A program made the translations under genes and the position numbers. 42,500 bases of DNA from Monosiga brevicollis MX1 (Eukaryota; Opisthokonta; Choanoflagellata; Craspedida; Salpingoecidae), in assembly GCF_000002865.3 (NCBI RefSeq), contig NW_001865051.1, positions 818,047-860,546 on the forward strand. Reading direction: 5' to 3'. The notes under the pieces were generated by a model. It was not told where the DNA came from. It made no database searches and saw only the letters and a list, made by a program, of their open reading frames with translations. Of this stretch, positions 23,899 through 34,866 are shown in pieces (within the stretch, counting starts at the first letter, position 1; the number at the start of each line of letters is the position of its first letter).

Positions 23899-24029
23899 AC
23901 GGTCCACACGGTCCAAGTCCACAAGGTATACACGGTCCACAAGGTCCACAAGGTCTTCAAGGTACTCAAGGTATACAAGGTATACAAGGTATACAAGGTA
24001 TACAAGGTATACAAGGTATACAAGTTACA
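23899..24029. repeat. Degenerate 9-bp minisatellite
   Basis: The unit is AAGGTATAC or variants (ACGGTCCAC, AAGGTCCAC, AAGGTCTTC, AAGGTACTC). The left half is diverged and the right half holds six near-identical AAGGTATAC copies. The gradient suggests recent expansion at the right end. There is no unique spacer, so it is not a CRISPR. Confidence 0.93.
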
Positions 24030-25589
24030 CAGTGGTCGACAAGAGGGTGAAGAATATCCCTGATCGTTTGATGCGTTGGGATGCCGTGTTCTCGGCGTTG
24101 TAATGTGCGATTGAACTTTGAATTGAGCGCTGCAGCATTTTGTGACAACGGACAAGTTCTTTCGGCACGGGAAGAGCAGAGGAATGAGATACTGGTTGGC
24201 AAACCCAGAACACCAAGTCTGGAAAGAAAACCAAAACTTCTTCCTGTCGATCCCTGTTCCCCACGAAAGAACAAAGTGTGGTGGGCTCTGAGCAAGTATA
24301 CAAGAGCCTCGTGAGCGCCAGCCTAGGGCCTGCTGTCAGTCAAAGTGAAACGCGTGTGGGCACCGATCTTCGGGTGTTTGATTACCCAAAGCTTGCATGT
24401 GCTTCTCAAACGAGACTTCAAGCCTTGATGAGCTGCACCCCCGCCCGGCACGACCATTGAACAGTGCCCTCGCCGTCGCTAGTCTTGGCTTATTTTTGAA
24501 GCGACTGGCAACACATACCCTTCGACCTGGGCACTGCCCGGCCTCGTCCGGCTGTACGTACCGAAGAGACGGATAACCACGTGCACCAGCGGGGTTCGTG
24601 ATCTACGGCACCATGAATGCGGGTGGCCCGTACCCCGTGTCCGTCAGGATTGGATCTGCTGGGTGTGAACGTAGATTTAAAACTGCCTGCCAATGGTGCC
24701 TTGGAATGAAAGGCAACCAAAAGGGTTTGGGCACCCAGTTGGTTCCGAGCTAGGGCGGAGCAAGCAACGTGGCGCACCCGTATGGGCTTGCCTGGCTGGC
24801 AGGCAGCTTCTTTGACGCATGACATGGGGCGGGAGTGAGGATGGTGCAAAGGACCGGATGCAGCACGATAGCGGGACCGTGCGCTTCTGTCGAGCATTCG
24901 GCCAGCGACGTATGCAGGCTGTTGGGCAAGGATGGTTTGAGTGCTGTGATCTACTGTTCTCCCCATCGCCCTCCCGACCTACCTACCTACTACCGCTGCG
25001 CCCACAACATGCATGCATGCATGCTCAGCAGCTGCACAAATTGTCAGATCACGTGTTGTCAGATAAATTGTCACAACTGCTTGCAAGCTTGGATTTGGCG
25101 ACATCACCCAACACACACAGCGTGAGCCAGCCAAGCCATCTTGCTACACACACAACATGCACTTGGTCGCTTGTAAGCTTGTAAGGCCTTCTTCATGCCT
25201 TCTTCATCACCACAACAGACACACACCATTGCCGACTTTGTCACACTGATCTGGCACAACACAACACGGATCAACGTTCAAATCCCACACCTTCCACCTT
25301 TATTGTTGTGGTCCGAGTCATCATCACGTTTGTTGTTGATGTGATCAGTCCGCAGCTACCTGTCAAACCAAAACAACACAAAGCACTTGATATTCAACAA
25401 TAAATAAAACAGAGTTTCTTAACAAAACTTCAACAAGTTGTTGAGTTGCATCATAAACTGGGAGATCTTGCTGCCCCCCGGCTCCTGCCCTGGTGTTTCC
25501 GGATCAGTGGCACGCCGCCGCACCGCTTGCTCGACTGGCATTTTTCGACTCGCTCCAACCCACTGAAACTGCCACCCGTCATCAGCATC
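24030..25589. other. Gene-poor stretch
   Basis: Together with the repeats to its left, this makes about 2.4 kb between the caprin-like start and the ependymin-related start. It contains a short GCATGC repeat (about 25009-25023) and AT-rich text at about 25380-25430, probably the promoter and leader of the next gene. The longest open frame (minus strand, 24490-24966) has no recognisable domain or splice support. I see nothing else. Confidence 0.5.
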
Positions 25590-26278
25590 ATGTTGCGTCT
25601 TGTTTGCTGCTTGGCCGTTTTGGCCCTGGCTGCTGCCCAGATCCCGGCCCGTTGCGCCTCTCCGGCTCAGTGGTCTGGTAAGTTCATGGCACTCGATCCG
25701 TGTCGCACGCACGCACACAACACCTTGGTATTGTTTTTTCGCCTCTGTGGATCTCACCTTCACTTGCACACTCGATAGCCCAGGCCTTTGTCCGTGACTC
25801 GGAACGTGGGCAAACCGAGCTGATTGGGACCCGTTATTTCTACGACGCCGTCAACCAACGCAAGGCCCGCTTTGACCAGGTCGACGCCGATCGCAACACC
25901 AGCTATTTTATTGTCATTGAGCTGCACCAGGAGGGCACTGAATACATCTACGACATCCAGAGCCGCAGCTGCAAGAAGCAGGACCTCCGCCGTCCCTTCA
26001 TCCCCCACTCTGTCGTTGACAACGCCACCTACCACGGTGACTATATCATTGGTTCCAGCGCCACCCCCGACTCTGGCGTCGAGATTGAAGTGTGGACCCA
26101 CCGCTTCGAGTCTGAGCACGGCACCTTTGAGTGGACCGGCGAGTTCACCCGCAGCCACTGCTTTCCCGTGGAATCCCATGTCGAAGGCCGTGGCTTCTTC
26201 TTCGTCGAACAATTCATTGACATTGTCGTCGGTCTCCCCGACCCCAACGTCTTCATCCCCCCCGAGGAGTGCCAGTAA
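25590..26278 (+). CDS. EPDR1: Secreted ependymin-related protein
   Basis: Two exons, 25590-25677 and 25779-26278, sum to 588 nt (195 residues), with donor GTAAGT and acceptor GATAG. Residues 1-16 are a clear signal peptide (MLRLVCCLAVLALAAA). The mature part follows the ependymin-related pattern: an early Cys (ARCASPAQWS), a YDA block (TRYFYDAVNQRKARF), a central Cys in RSCKKQDLRRPFIPHS, a GSSATPDSGVEIEVW strand and a late Cys (RSHCFPVES). There are N-glycosylation sequons (NTS, NAT) and no membrane segment. Family members are secreted glycoproteins with a lipid-binding-like fold; their role in unicells is unknown. Codon use is strongly GC-ending, suggesting high expression. It converges with the adaptor gene. 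Confidence 0.88.
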
Positions 26279-26617
26279 ATCACTTGCCCAGTTGACGCTG
26301 GCTTGAATCGTTTTTATCACCTTCCTCTCTTTTGTGTTTTAGCAGTTTGTTGTCATTTCGCGCTCATCCAAGGCGCCGCTCGTGTGTAATACCTTGCTTC
26401 AAATCGACATGAACGTTTTTTTATTTTCTAACATCGGATGTAACATGTATTTGCCTACAATCGCATTGCCTGCAAGAACGGCCGACACATTTTATAATTA
26501 TTTGACTTGTCGCGTAGGATTTTCTAAAGCAGCAGAACGGTATTGATGTAATTGGTCGCGACTTGTGAATTCACCCGCAGCATTGATCGGCAAACTTGAA
26601 GACTTGTAAACGCACGG
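26279..26617. other. Convergent 3' region
   Basis: This is an AT-richer 340-base gap between the stop codons of the ependymin-related gene and the minus-strand adaptor. It includes TTTTATAATTATTTGAC at about 26490. It presumably holds both 3' untranslated regions. No gene is seen. Confidence 0.55.
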
Positions 26618-28695
26618 TCAATAAGTGTCAAAGGGCGCATCAAAAGCGGGAGGTGCGCTCGGATTGCCAACCGAGCGAGGCTCACGCACTTCAACATGTA
26701 CGTCATCCGGTTGATACTCGTCAGGCACAATCAACTCAACGTCGCACGAAGACAGGTACCCGTTTTGCCCGTTGCAAAAGCCCTGCCACTCGCCCGATTC
26801 ATGTTGTGCAGTCACGTGCACAACATCTCCAGCCTCGTATGTGAGCCGACCCGGCTCATACGCGCTTGCCTGACGCGTCCGCAGAGCGCGGTAGGGTACA
26901 GGTGCCTCGGCTGCCACTCCAAAATGCAGATCAGGGTTGGGAATGCCATCCAAAATGCCGTAGGTGTCCTCCTCAAACTCAGCTTCAAAGATCGGCGCAG
27001 GCACGGGCCCACCCAGAACAACGGCATTGGGTGGGATGCCGTTTGCGGCCAAGCCGCTTGAGGCACTAGAGCCCGAACGACTATTTGCCTCTCCCGCCTA
27101 CAGCAGAGTCCAGATGTAAAGAACAGAATAGGCAAGAGAAATAAAAAGTAAGTGTGAAGACCCGCTACCTGTCGACCTCTGGTTATGCAGCGCACACCAC
27201 GAAAGCAAGCACGCACCACGCCGGGAGAGACGGGGGCTGGCGGCGGTGCTACGTGCTCGTGATCAAAGCTAACGGGCATGTGCGTGGCCGGATCCGTGCC
27301 AAGTTGTTCCGAATGCATGGGCACTTGCGCACTATAGCTCGTTGGCCGTCCGGTTGTATTAAGGCCCGGGTTCACAAACCCGTTCCCTTCCGCTCGCCCA
27401 GCCTGCCACACCCATCGCCGTCATCCATTACACAGCCAGCGCCAGCCATGAGCCTTACATCTTCAAATGATAGGATCCCCAACACCCTGTCAGCTCAGAC
27501 AAGCATACGACACACACACCTTCTGCTTCCGCATGAACCGGCTGGAAATGCGACTCAGCGCTGCACGCGCCTTGGATTTTTGTGCAGGGTTGGATTTTCT
27601 GAGTTGGCCAAGACAAAAACCCACCCGCGCGCAAACATGAGAACTGCGTGAGCCTAAATGTACCCTTGTGCATGGTGTCGACCGAGCTGTGGCATTGGAA
27701 AACGGACTTGGACTGCGAAGTTTGCACAATGTCAGCCAGGGCTGGCTCCCGCTGCACACGAGCCGCAAACTCCTCGTTCTGCATCAAAGATGCGATCCGA
27801 ATATCCTCCATTAAAATGGCGTTGCGCTTGTTCGTCTCGATCGTCTCCAGCAACTGTAGGTCAACCCAACCAAACAATAAGGAACGGTGAGTGCAACAGG
27901 GAGATTGACACACCCAAAGCATCAGTAATAATCCCTACAATCCGCTAACAAAGCGCAAGAGACAGGTCCGGGCACGAGCAGCTGTTTTCCTTTTCATTTG
28001 CTCTTCTTGTTCTTTGTCTTTTTGGTGTACATCACTCGCATTCATTTACCGTACCTGAGCAGCGTCGGGGGTGTCAAAATAATAAACGCCGCGAAAACGG
28101 CCTTGGCTCACAATCACGCGCAGCGTGTATTGCGACTCGGATGCCACTTGCTCAATCTCATCATATGCGATAATACCCAAATCGGGGCCCTCCTGCGTCA
28201 GTAACACGCGCATGTCCATCTCGGTGGTCTTCACAAAGCATTCTTGGGATGGCTCACTCAGGCGTGACAAGCCTACAGGTTATCGGTGCCACACCAGCAG
28301 AAAATCCGACTCGTGTGAGACTTGGTTCACTAAGACATGGTCGGTACTGCCAGGGAGGTGACCGTACCAAACTTTTCAATGTCTTGTGTTTCGTGAATTC
28401 TTACTGCAAAAATATAGTCGCCTGCATATGGTGGTATCTAAGTCGCAGAGAGGTGGTTGTCTCTGCATGAGGACACACGATGCAGCAAGCAAATATGAGG
28501 ATACAGGACGTACGTCGGGCTCTCCCACTGGTCCGCTACTCGCAGCTGCATCCCATTGAGGGGGGGTGTAGCTCAGGCTGCAGTCCAACAGAGATGAAAA
28601 GCCCAAGAACAACCAACAAGGGCCACGTCGTGAGGAAGGCAAGCGAAGAACAAAGGGAAGACCGAGTGTGAGCAAGAAAGTGAGGCAAGAGAAAG

Positions 28696-28731
<36 letters not shown>

Positions 28732-30188
28732 AGAAGAAGAAGCGTAAAGAAACAAGAAACAAAGAGCCAGTCTGAAAGGTCGCACCTTTGAGCTCGAGTG
28801 TTGCGGCGACCTTCCTTAGCCGTGTAGGAAAAGGTCGGGCTGCTGATGGGGGGGTTCTGAGGCGGTGGCGGACGATGAGGCGAAGTGGAGGCCGGGCGAT
28901 GATGGACAGAAGAATTGCGCATGCGACTCTGCATGCTGGCACTGATGCCGGGGACACTGGCATACTGATCGTCGCCATTGATGAGAAGCTCAGAGGCGGC
29001 ACGCGGCACGTGCATGTTGAGGGGAGTAAGCCAGCCGTGCTGAGGTTGAAAATCAGACAAAAAATGGATCAAGCCTTCCAAGGTGTCGGCTTCAATGTCA
29101 AATATTTGGTAGCAGGTGTGGCCAGCGTAAATAATATGGTGCAAAATGTCATCGCGGTGGCACAAGCTCAAAACGAAAGCGCCCGGGACACTGGTGCTCC
29201 TGCGAACTAGGAAGAGACCATCGGCAGCGCCTTGCTGTTTAAGAAGGGCCTCGGCAACCTCACGCGAGATCTCACCGTGTAACCAGTCGTTGGCGGATCG
29301 GGGCTGCTGGCGGATTGTTTGGGCAGTGTCGGCTTGGCTTGCAGCCGAGTCTGGGGCGGGTTCATCGCTCATGGCCTTGGCCAGCAGAAAATCAACGGCG
29401 GTGTCGATGCTGCCTTTGCTCAAGCGCAGGGCCTCCTCCAGATCCGCACGAGGGGTGCGAGAGAACATGCCCTGTAGATGATCTAGGGCCTGACCAAAGG
29501 CGTCAGTACTGGTGGATGCGGCGGCCTCCACGTGGGCGTGTACTGTTTGGTGATCGAGTTGCATGTACTGGTCATCACTGTGATTGACAATGCTACCGTG
29601 AGAACGCTCGTGGCTAGCCGCAGGTGGCTGGGACGCTGCTTCTACGTTGTCCGAGGCGTCCGTCATGACATAGCCTGTATCAAGGGGGACCTGAACTTGA
29701 TCGCTCTCCACGGTGACGTAAAGCTGCTGGTCGACCGCACGCATCAGATCTTCGACGGAAGGAGGGGGCAGGTTGGACCGTTGGCGTGAGGCAAACTGGG
29801 GGGTAGCAGGTGGCGATGTGGTTGCCGAGGCTGCTAGAGCAGGTGATGTTGTGAGCGTAGAGGACAGGAGTTTGGGCACGGCATATGTTGATTCGGTCAG
29901 GTGTGTTGCGGGGGGCTGGTCATTGGGCGTAGTTGCCGTTGGGTTTCGAGATCGGCTTTTGTCCACGAGGGTGAGTTTCATCGCCACGGCGTCTTTGATT
30001 TTCAGCAAGAGACGACGACGCAGAAGTTTTGAATTGAGGCCAAGTTCTTGGAGCATTTCATCGTCGAGCTCCATGAGCAGCTGCCCATCGACTCGGTTTT
30101 TCAAGAAGGCAGGTTTTAGTGCCTGTAGCTCGATGCTTTGCAACCATTGACCCACCTGTTCAGGGGTCCATTTTGGAATGGCCGTCAT
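26618..30188 (-). CDS. SAM-CUE-SH2-PTB/PH-like-SH3 adaptor
   Basis: This is a multidomain phosphotyrosine-signalling adaptor with no kinase domain. The first exon (30188 to 28811 or 28786) encodes SAM at residues 7-70 (WTPEQVGQWLQSIEL, VDGQLLMEL), a CUE/UBA-like helix bundle at 233-272 (LDHLQGMFSRTPRADLEEAL) and SH2 at 302-395 (WLHGEISREVAEALL; the phosphotyrosine-binding Arg is in GLFLVRRS). Exons 28272 (or 28256)-28055 and 27853 to about 27656 encode a PTB/PH-like segment ending in a helix (LGIIAYDEIEQVA, GVYYFDTPDAAQLLETIE). A basic exon near 27590-27520 and one at 27402-27217 follow. The last exon (about 27088-26618) ends in SH3 (YEAGDVVHVT, EWQGFCNGQNGYL). YVTV, YVMT, YMQL and YASV could be phosphorylated. 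The phase between 27217 and the last exon is unresolved, so a small exon may be missing. Confidence 0.82.
28696..28729. repeat. Poly(A) run in the adaptor intron
   Basis: Thirty-four A residues are followed by GAA units, in the intron after the SH2 exon. On the sense strand this is a long T-run far from the acceptor. Poly-Phe frames through it are artefacts. Confidence 0.93.
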
Positions 30189-31808
30189 GACGGCAATTGA
30201 CCGATGCAACGGTAATGAGGGTCAAGTGACAGGCCCACTTCTGATCAATGTGCGTCAGATGCTTTGGGGAGAGCCGTCCTGCAAAAAGCACTGGACCCGT
30301 GGCAGCGCAGGGATGTAAAATGATAATCCGGGATGCTTTTGTTTTTATTTCTGCTTGTTTTTTTTTTCTTTGGTAAACCTGGCTTCCGCAGCAGGCGCGG
30401 GCCCTGCAAGGTATGCTGCCCTAGCGCCAATTCAAAGTCGTGGCAGTGCAAGAACCACAGCTACCAATTGCAAGAGTAGTAGCACACGAGCACGCTCGGA
30501 ACGGATCAGATGAATGCGCCTCGGCTGAGAAGAACTTGATGAAAAATGCCGGTGTCTGCGGCTCTGGCGTCAATCGGCTGACGCACGGTTCCTATCCCAA
30601 GCCCACCGAATCCCGTGAATGACACAAACAAATCAACTCAAGCAAAGCAACCCACTGACGGGGGCGCACGGCAAGCCACCGCCAACTCTCATAAACGCTT
30701 GACACACACACCCAAAGCACTCAAAAAAGTAGTAAAAAAAGAAAGGCAGGCGAGGTCCACAAGACCTGCTGCCGCCATCAGCACTGCGAGTGTCAATGCC
30801 CGTACCTCCTTGTAGCAGGCTAGCACTTTGTGACGCCTGACTGCCATCCGTCGTCAGCGAGCGTTGAGAGCAAAATGAAGGACCAGCCAGTGAGTCAAAG
30901 GCAGGCAGAGAGGCGGACCAAAGCGAAACGTAAAAGCAGAGATAGAGGCAGGCGGTCACACTCTAACGAGCAGATACAAGGGCAAAAGAGAGAGCCGCAG
31001 AGAGTGCGTCAAACCCTTGCCCCTACCCGAGAGATGTACACGCCTGAAATCAAACACTACAGCAACGCAAGCAAAAGAGGCAAAAGAAACAAAAGTAAAG
31101 GGGGCACACACATAACAAGCAGAAAACACACACAAGTGCTGAGTACATGTAGCTGACTTCAAGCCTCAAGTGCAACTGTTGTCACACTTGATCTGCTCAA
31201 AGGTGCACACGAATCGTTGAGCCGTTCGAGTCTCCATGGAGACTCGAGCAGATTCAACAGACACCAAAGCATCTTGCGTGCATGAAGGCATGCGCGCGCG
31301 ATCAGCGAAGATGTGTCCGCGCAAGTGTCGGGATGGAATGCCTGGCGCGCTTCTCGGTCAACCAATGCCGCAAGCCAAAGCAATGAAGACGGACGGGAAA
31401 AAAGGCTGACCGCACTTGGCCTTGCGTTGGCCTTTGCTTCTTGCTAGTTACGGGCTATCGTGTGTGCGTCTCTCGCTGTGTCCCACCTTTTGTCTTGACC
31501 GCCCGCTGCATCGCCCACCTCATTGGCGCCCCGTGGCATCATCCTCGGGCGACCTCAAGGTCGTCATTATCCCCATCTTGGCGCTTCACAAACGTCGCCG
31601 CCCGTTTACCTCGAGCCAGCCCGTTGCTGGCACCGACACTCTGTTCGTCGACCTGCTGGACAGTGCGGGTATCTTGTCGGTTGGGCGTGATAGTCACGCT
31701 CGAATCACCGTCGGCCCTGCTCAAGCGCGGCAGTGTTGTGCATGCGAACCGCCTCGGCATTGAGCACGCAGCTTCATGCATCTCGCACGATCACCATCAT
31801 CATATCAA
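30189..31808. other. Divergent intergenic region
   Basis: About 1.6 kb separates the adaptor start from the PACSIN gene. It contains an AG/AC-rich stretch at 30820-31130, a 22-bp perfect palindrome at 31226-31247 and a T-run at 30357-30367. No gene, tRNA or other RNA is supported. Confidence 0.55.
31226..31247. promoter_or_regulatory. 22-bp perfect palindrome
   Basis: TCGAGTCTCC followed by AT and then GGAGACTCGA reads the same on both strands. It lies about 560 bases upstream of the first candidate PACSIN start. It could be a dimeric protein-binding site or form a cruciform. Function is unknown. Confidence 0.4.
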
Positions 31809-33697
31809 ATGCTGCAATCTCAGCCCACCTCGATCGGCAGTGGCCCCGCCGCTGGGCCGCGCCTGACGCCTCTCCATGACGTCAATGCCAAGATTGCTCG
31901 CGCCAATAAGATGGCCTCAGCCCCCAGCTTTTGGAAGGTTCGACACTCCGCGACTGTTCTTCTCTTTGGCCTCTTGGCCGCCTCTTGGCCCGTGTGTGTT
32001 TGTCCGTCTGCCTGGTGGTCTCCCTGTCCAAATGGCTGGACGGGTCATTCGCTCCACTCATTCCCTCTGCATACATAGGTCAACAAGTACAAACGTGTGG
32101 TCAAGCGCGTGGAGGATGGCGCCACATTGCTTGATGATCTCAAAGCTCTCGTTCATGAAAGGTCAGCCCCAGCCCCTTGCACTTCCAGCTGGCACTACCC
32201 TTGTCAGCTGCCCCCACCCCTTTTCCTCCGCGGGCTCGCTCATCCTCCTGGCGATCTCAGAGCGCAGATTGAGCGCAAGTATGCACAGATGCTGGCGGCC
32301 TTTGCCAAGCGATGGGAGGACAAGATTCAGCGCGGACCAGAAGAAGAAGAAGGCACGCTCCGCCCCGCGTGGCTGGGACTTTTATCAGAAGCCACCCAGC
32401 TCAGCGAGACCCACGACAAGAACGACGAACGCCTCCGCACAGAGGTGGCAGACCATATTGCCGACTGGAAAAAGGCCAACTACAAAAAGCATATGCGGAC
32501 CCACAAAGTCACCAAGGCATGTTGCTCTGGGCGGCATGATCCAGCGTCAAGCGTGGGCGGTCTTCTCACCTGGCACCTTGTCCTGAATTTTTATAGACGG
32601 CAAACGACCAATTCGTCAAAGCCCAAAAGCCTTGGGCAAAGCTGTTGCGGGAGATGAAGCGGTCGCGGAAAGCATATTACGCTAGCTGTGAGGCTCTCAC
32701 AGCCGCGGAAGACAAGGCTCGCGGTCTGCGTCGGGAGGGTGCCGCCAGCGAAGACATTGCCAAGGCTGAAGCCAAGGTGGCCAAGCTGACCCAACTCAAG
32801 GCAGACAACCGAGCTCAGTATCAAAACAACGTGACTGCGTTGGCTGGTGACCAGCAGCGCTATGAAACGACCATGTCCAAGGCTTTTGAATTTTGTCAGG
32901 ACCTCGAACAGCGCCGTCAGGACGCCTTTAAGGGCTTCATGAACACATACGGGCGTATTCTGGCCGGGCACACACCCGCACAGTGTGAACCCCTTTTGCG
33001 CGACGTGCAAGCGGTCAACCCAGACGCCGACCTACTAGCCTACCACAAAGATAAGGGCTCAGGCATGCCCTTTCCCCGCCCCGTCTTTGAGGACTACGGG
33101 GCCAAGCCCACGATCGAGTTGGTTGTCAACAAAGTGGAGGACCGCAACTCGGTGCCCTTGGCTATGAAGCTTGTGGACCTGCCCAGCAAGCAGTGCTCGC
33201 GCAAGAGCCGACGGGACAATGCGTCGTTTGGCTCGGACGAGGAGGAGGAAGAAGAAGATGAGGAGGAGGAGGAGGAGCGCGATTGGCAAGATGACACGCA
33301 ATGGGAGGCGCCACCGGCCGCGGCGGCTGAGGAGCCGATTTTGCCCAAGATGCGCGCTCTTTATGCCTATCAGGCCGAAGATGAGGAGGAATTGTCCCTG
33401 AAACCTGGTGACATTATCGCTCAGGTCGAGGATGAGGATGAGCAAGGGTGGTGCAAAGGCGTACATCTGGGCTCGGGTAAGACGGGCATCTACCCAGCTC
33501 TTTATGTAGAGCCGCTGCCTGAAGGCGCTGATGACGGCGACTACTTGGAGATGGTTGGGACGGGGGTTGATGGCTTGTCCTCAACCAACGTGGATCCCGA
33601 GGAGTCGCGGCGGCGCCGTCTCAAGCTTTATGACAACTACGAAAACGGCACCGCCGTGAGCCCTGAGGCTCCAATGGTGCCCGATGCAGTCGCCTAG
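31809..33697 (+). CDS. PACSIN: PACSIN/syndapin F-BAR and SH3 protein
   Basis: This is a membrane-curving endocytic adaptor that links dynamin and N-WASP to the plasma membrane. Exons are 31809-31937, 32079-32161, 32261-32516 and 32597-33697. From ATG 31809 the product has 522 residues; from ATG 31911 (MASAPSFWK) it has 488, which better matches the family start. F-BAR landmarks are SFWKVNKYKRVVKRVEDG, QIERKYAQ, AKRWEDKI, FVKAQKPWAKLLREM and GSGMPFPRPVFEDY. An acidic linker (poly-Glu, about 33238-33280) precedes SH3 (MRALYAYQAEDEEELSLKPGD, EQGWCKG, GIYPALYVEPL). About 45 further residues follow, whereas animal PACSINs usually end with the SH3. The third intron uses a GC donor (AAG then GCATGT). 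Confidence 0.93.
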
Positions 33698-34485
33698 AGG
33701 CGCCAAGCACATTGCGACTAGCGTGAGACTTGTTCGCGTCGTCATGGCGCTGCTGGCTTGCAGAAGTGTACTGTAGTATCTATCGAGTCTTGACTGATCA
33801 CGCGCCACCCCATCGTTTTCTTTACTTTTTATTTCGCTGTGTCTGGCGCTCAAGGCGCGTGTGTTGTGGAGACATCGTCCAGCCACCCAAAACAATTTAC
33901 TTGATCTGAATGCACCTCACCCCTCGCCCAATCTGTCTGCTCCCTACGCAAGACCAGACAAACACCACTTCACGAACAAACGAAAAGCAAAACAAAAAAA
34001 AAAAAAAAACGAAGCAGGCCAACAGCACCATGTATTCCCATCTGGTCACCCACGATAGTACTAGCATGGCCCAACATGGCTTAACTGCGGCGATCGGACG
34101 AGAGCCGGTGTATTCCATGTGGTATGACCGTTGGCGATAGTGCCTCCCGTAAAACAACTTAAAAAGGAGGAACAGGTTTGATCACCTTGAAGTACTGTCC
34201 CAGGTCCGGGGACTGGCTCTGAGACAGTGGGAGCGGTGGCCAGTTGCACAAAGACAGACAAGGCAGCGACGGCAGCCACCCATTAGCAACAGAGACGAAA
34301 CAACCCCTCCCCGACACGTTCACCTCCAACAGTCGTCGATCTGCACATGTCGTGATGGAAAAAGGAAAAAGGAAAAAAAAAAAAAGCTCGCTTTGCACAT
34401 GTTAGAAAAGAAGTGAAGTGGTGTGTCTGCGTCAAATAAAAAAGTCGCGCGTCAAGGTGTGCCCCATGACGTATGACATAATAAT

Positions 34486-34572
<87 letters not shown>

Positions 34573-34866
34573 CAACAAGAACTTGTACAACCTTGCTTGA
34601 CATGTGTGTGGTGTGTGTAGGCGGCGCACTTTCTCTCGAGAGACGGACGGTGTTGGATTGGAACTCGACTGAGCTTTCAAGGAGGTGTGTTTGTCGTCGG
34701 GGGCGGGGTGGTTTGCTGTGTGCTGGTCTTGGTCTCGTGTTTGGTTGGCTGGTGGGCTGTGCTTTTTCTGTGCCCTGGCCATGTCTTGATTGACCTTTGA
34801 CGTGCCCGCGGACTGATCCCTTGCTCGCTGCCGCTTTCTTCTTTCTTCAACAGTCGACCGATTGTC
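33698..34866. other. Intergenic region with TG array
   Basis: This lies between the PACSIN stop and the start of the receptor-like gene. It holds A-rich text at 33980-34010 and 34360-34385, the TG array at 34486-34571 and CT-rich sequence just before the next start. No gene is supported. Confidence 0.55.
34486..34571. repeat. (TG)n microsatellite
   Basis: An uninterrupted TG array of about 86 bases lies about 300 bases upstream of the receptor-like gene. It is the third long GT/CA array in the window. Confidence 0.97.

Noticed and set aside
24490-24966. 158-codon minus-strand open frame
   Set aside because: It has no domain, no good splice context and no coding-like composition. It lies in the repeat-rich gene-poor stretch.
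28376-29002. Minus-strand frame with a poly-Phe run
   Set aside because: It reads through an intronic poly(A)/poly(T) tract after the SH2 exon donor.
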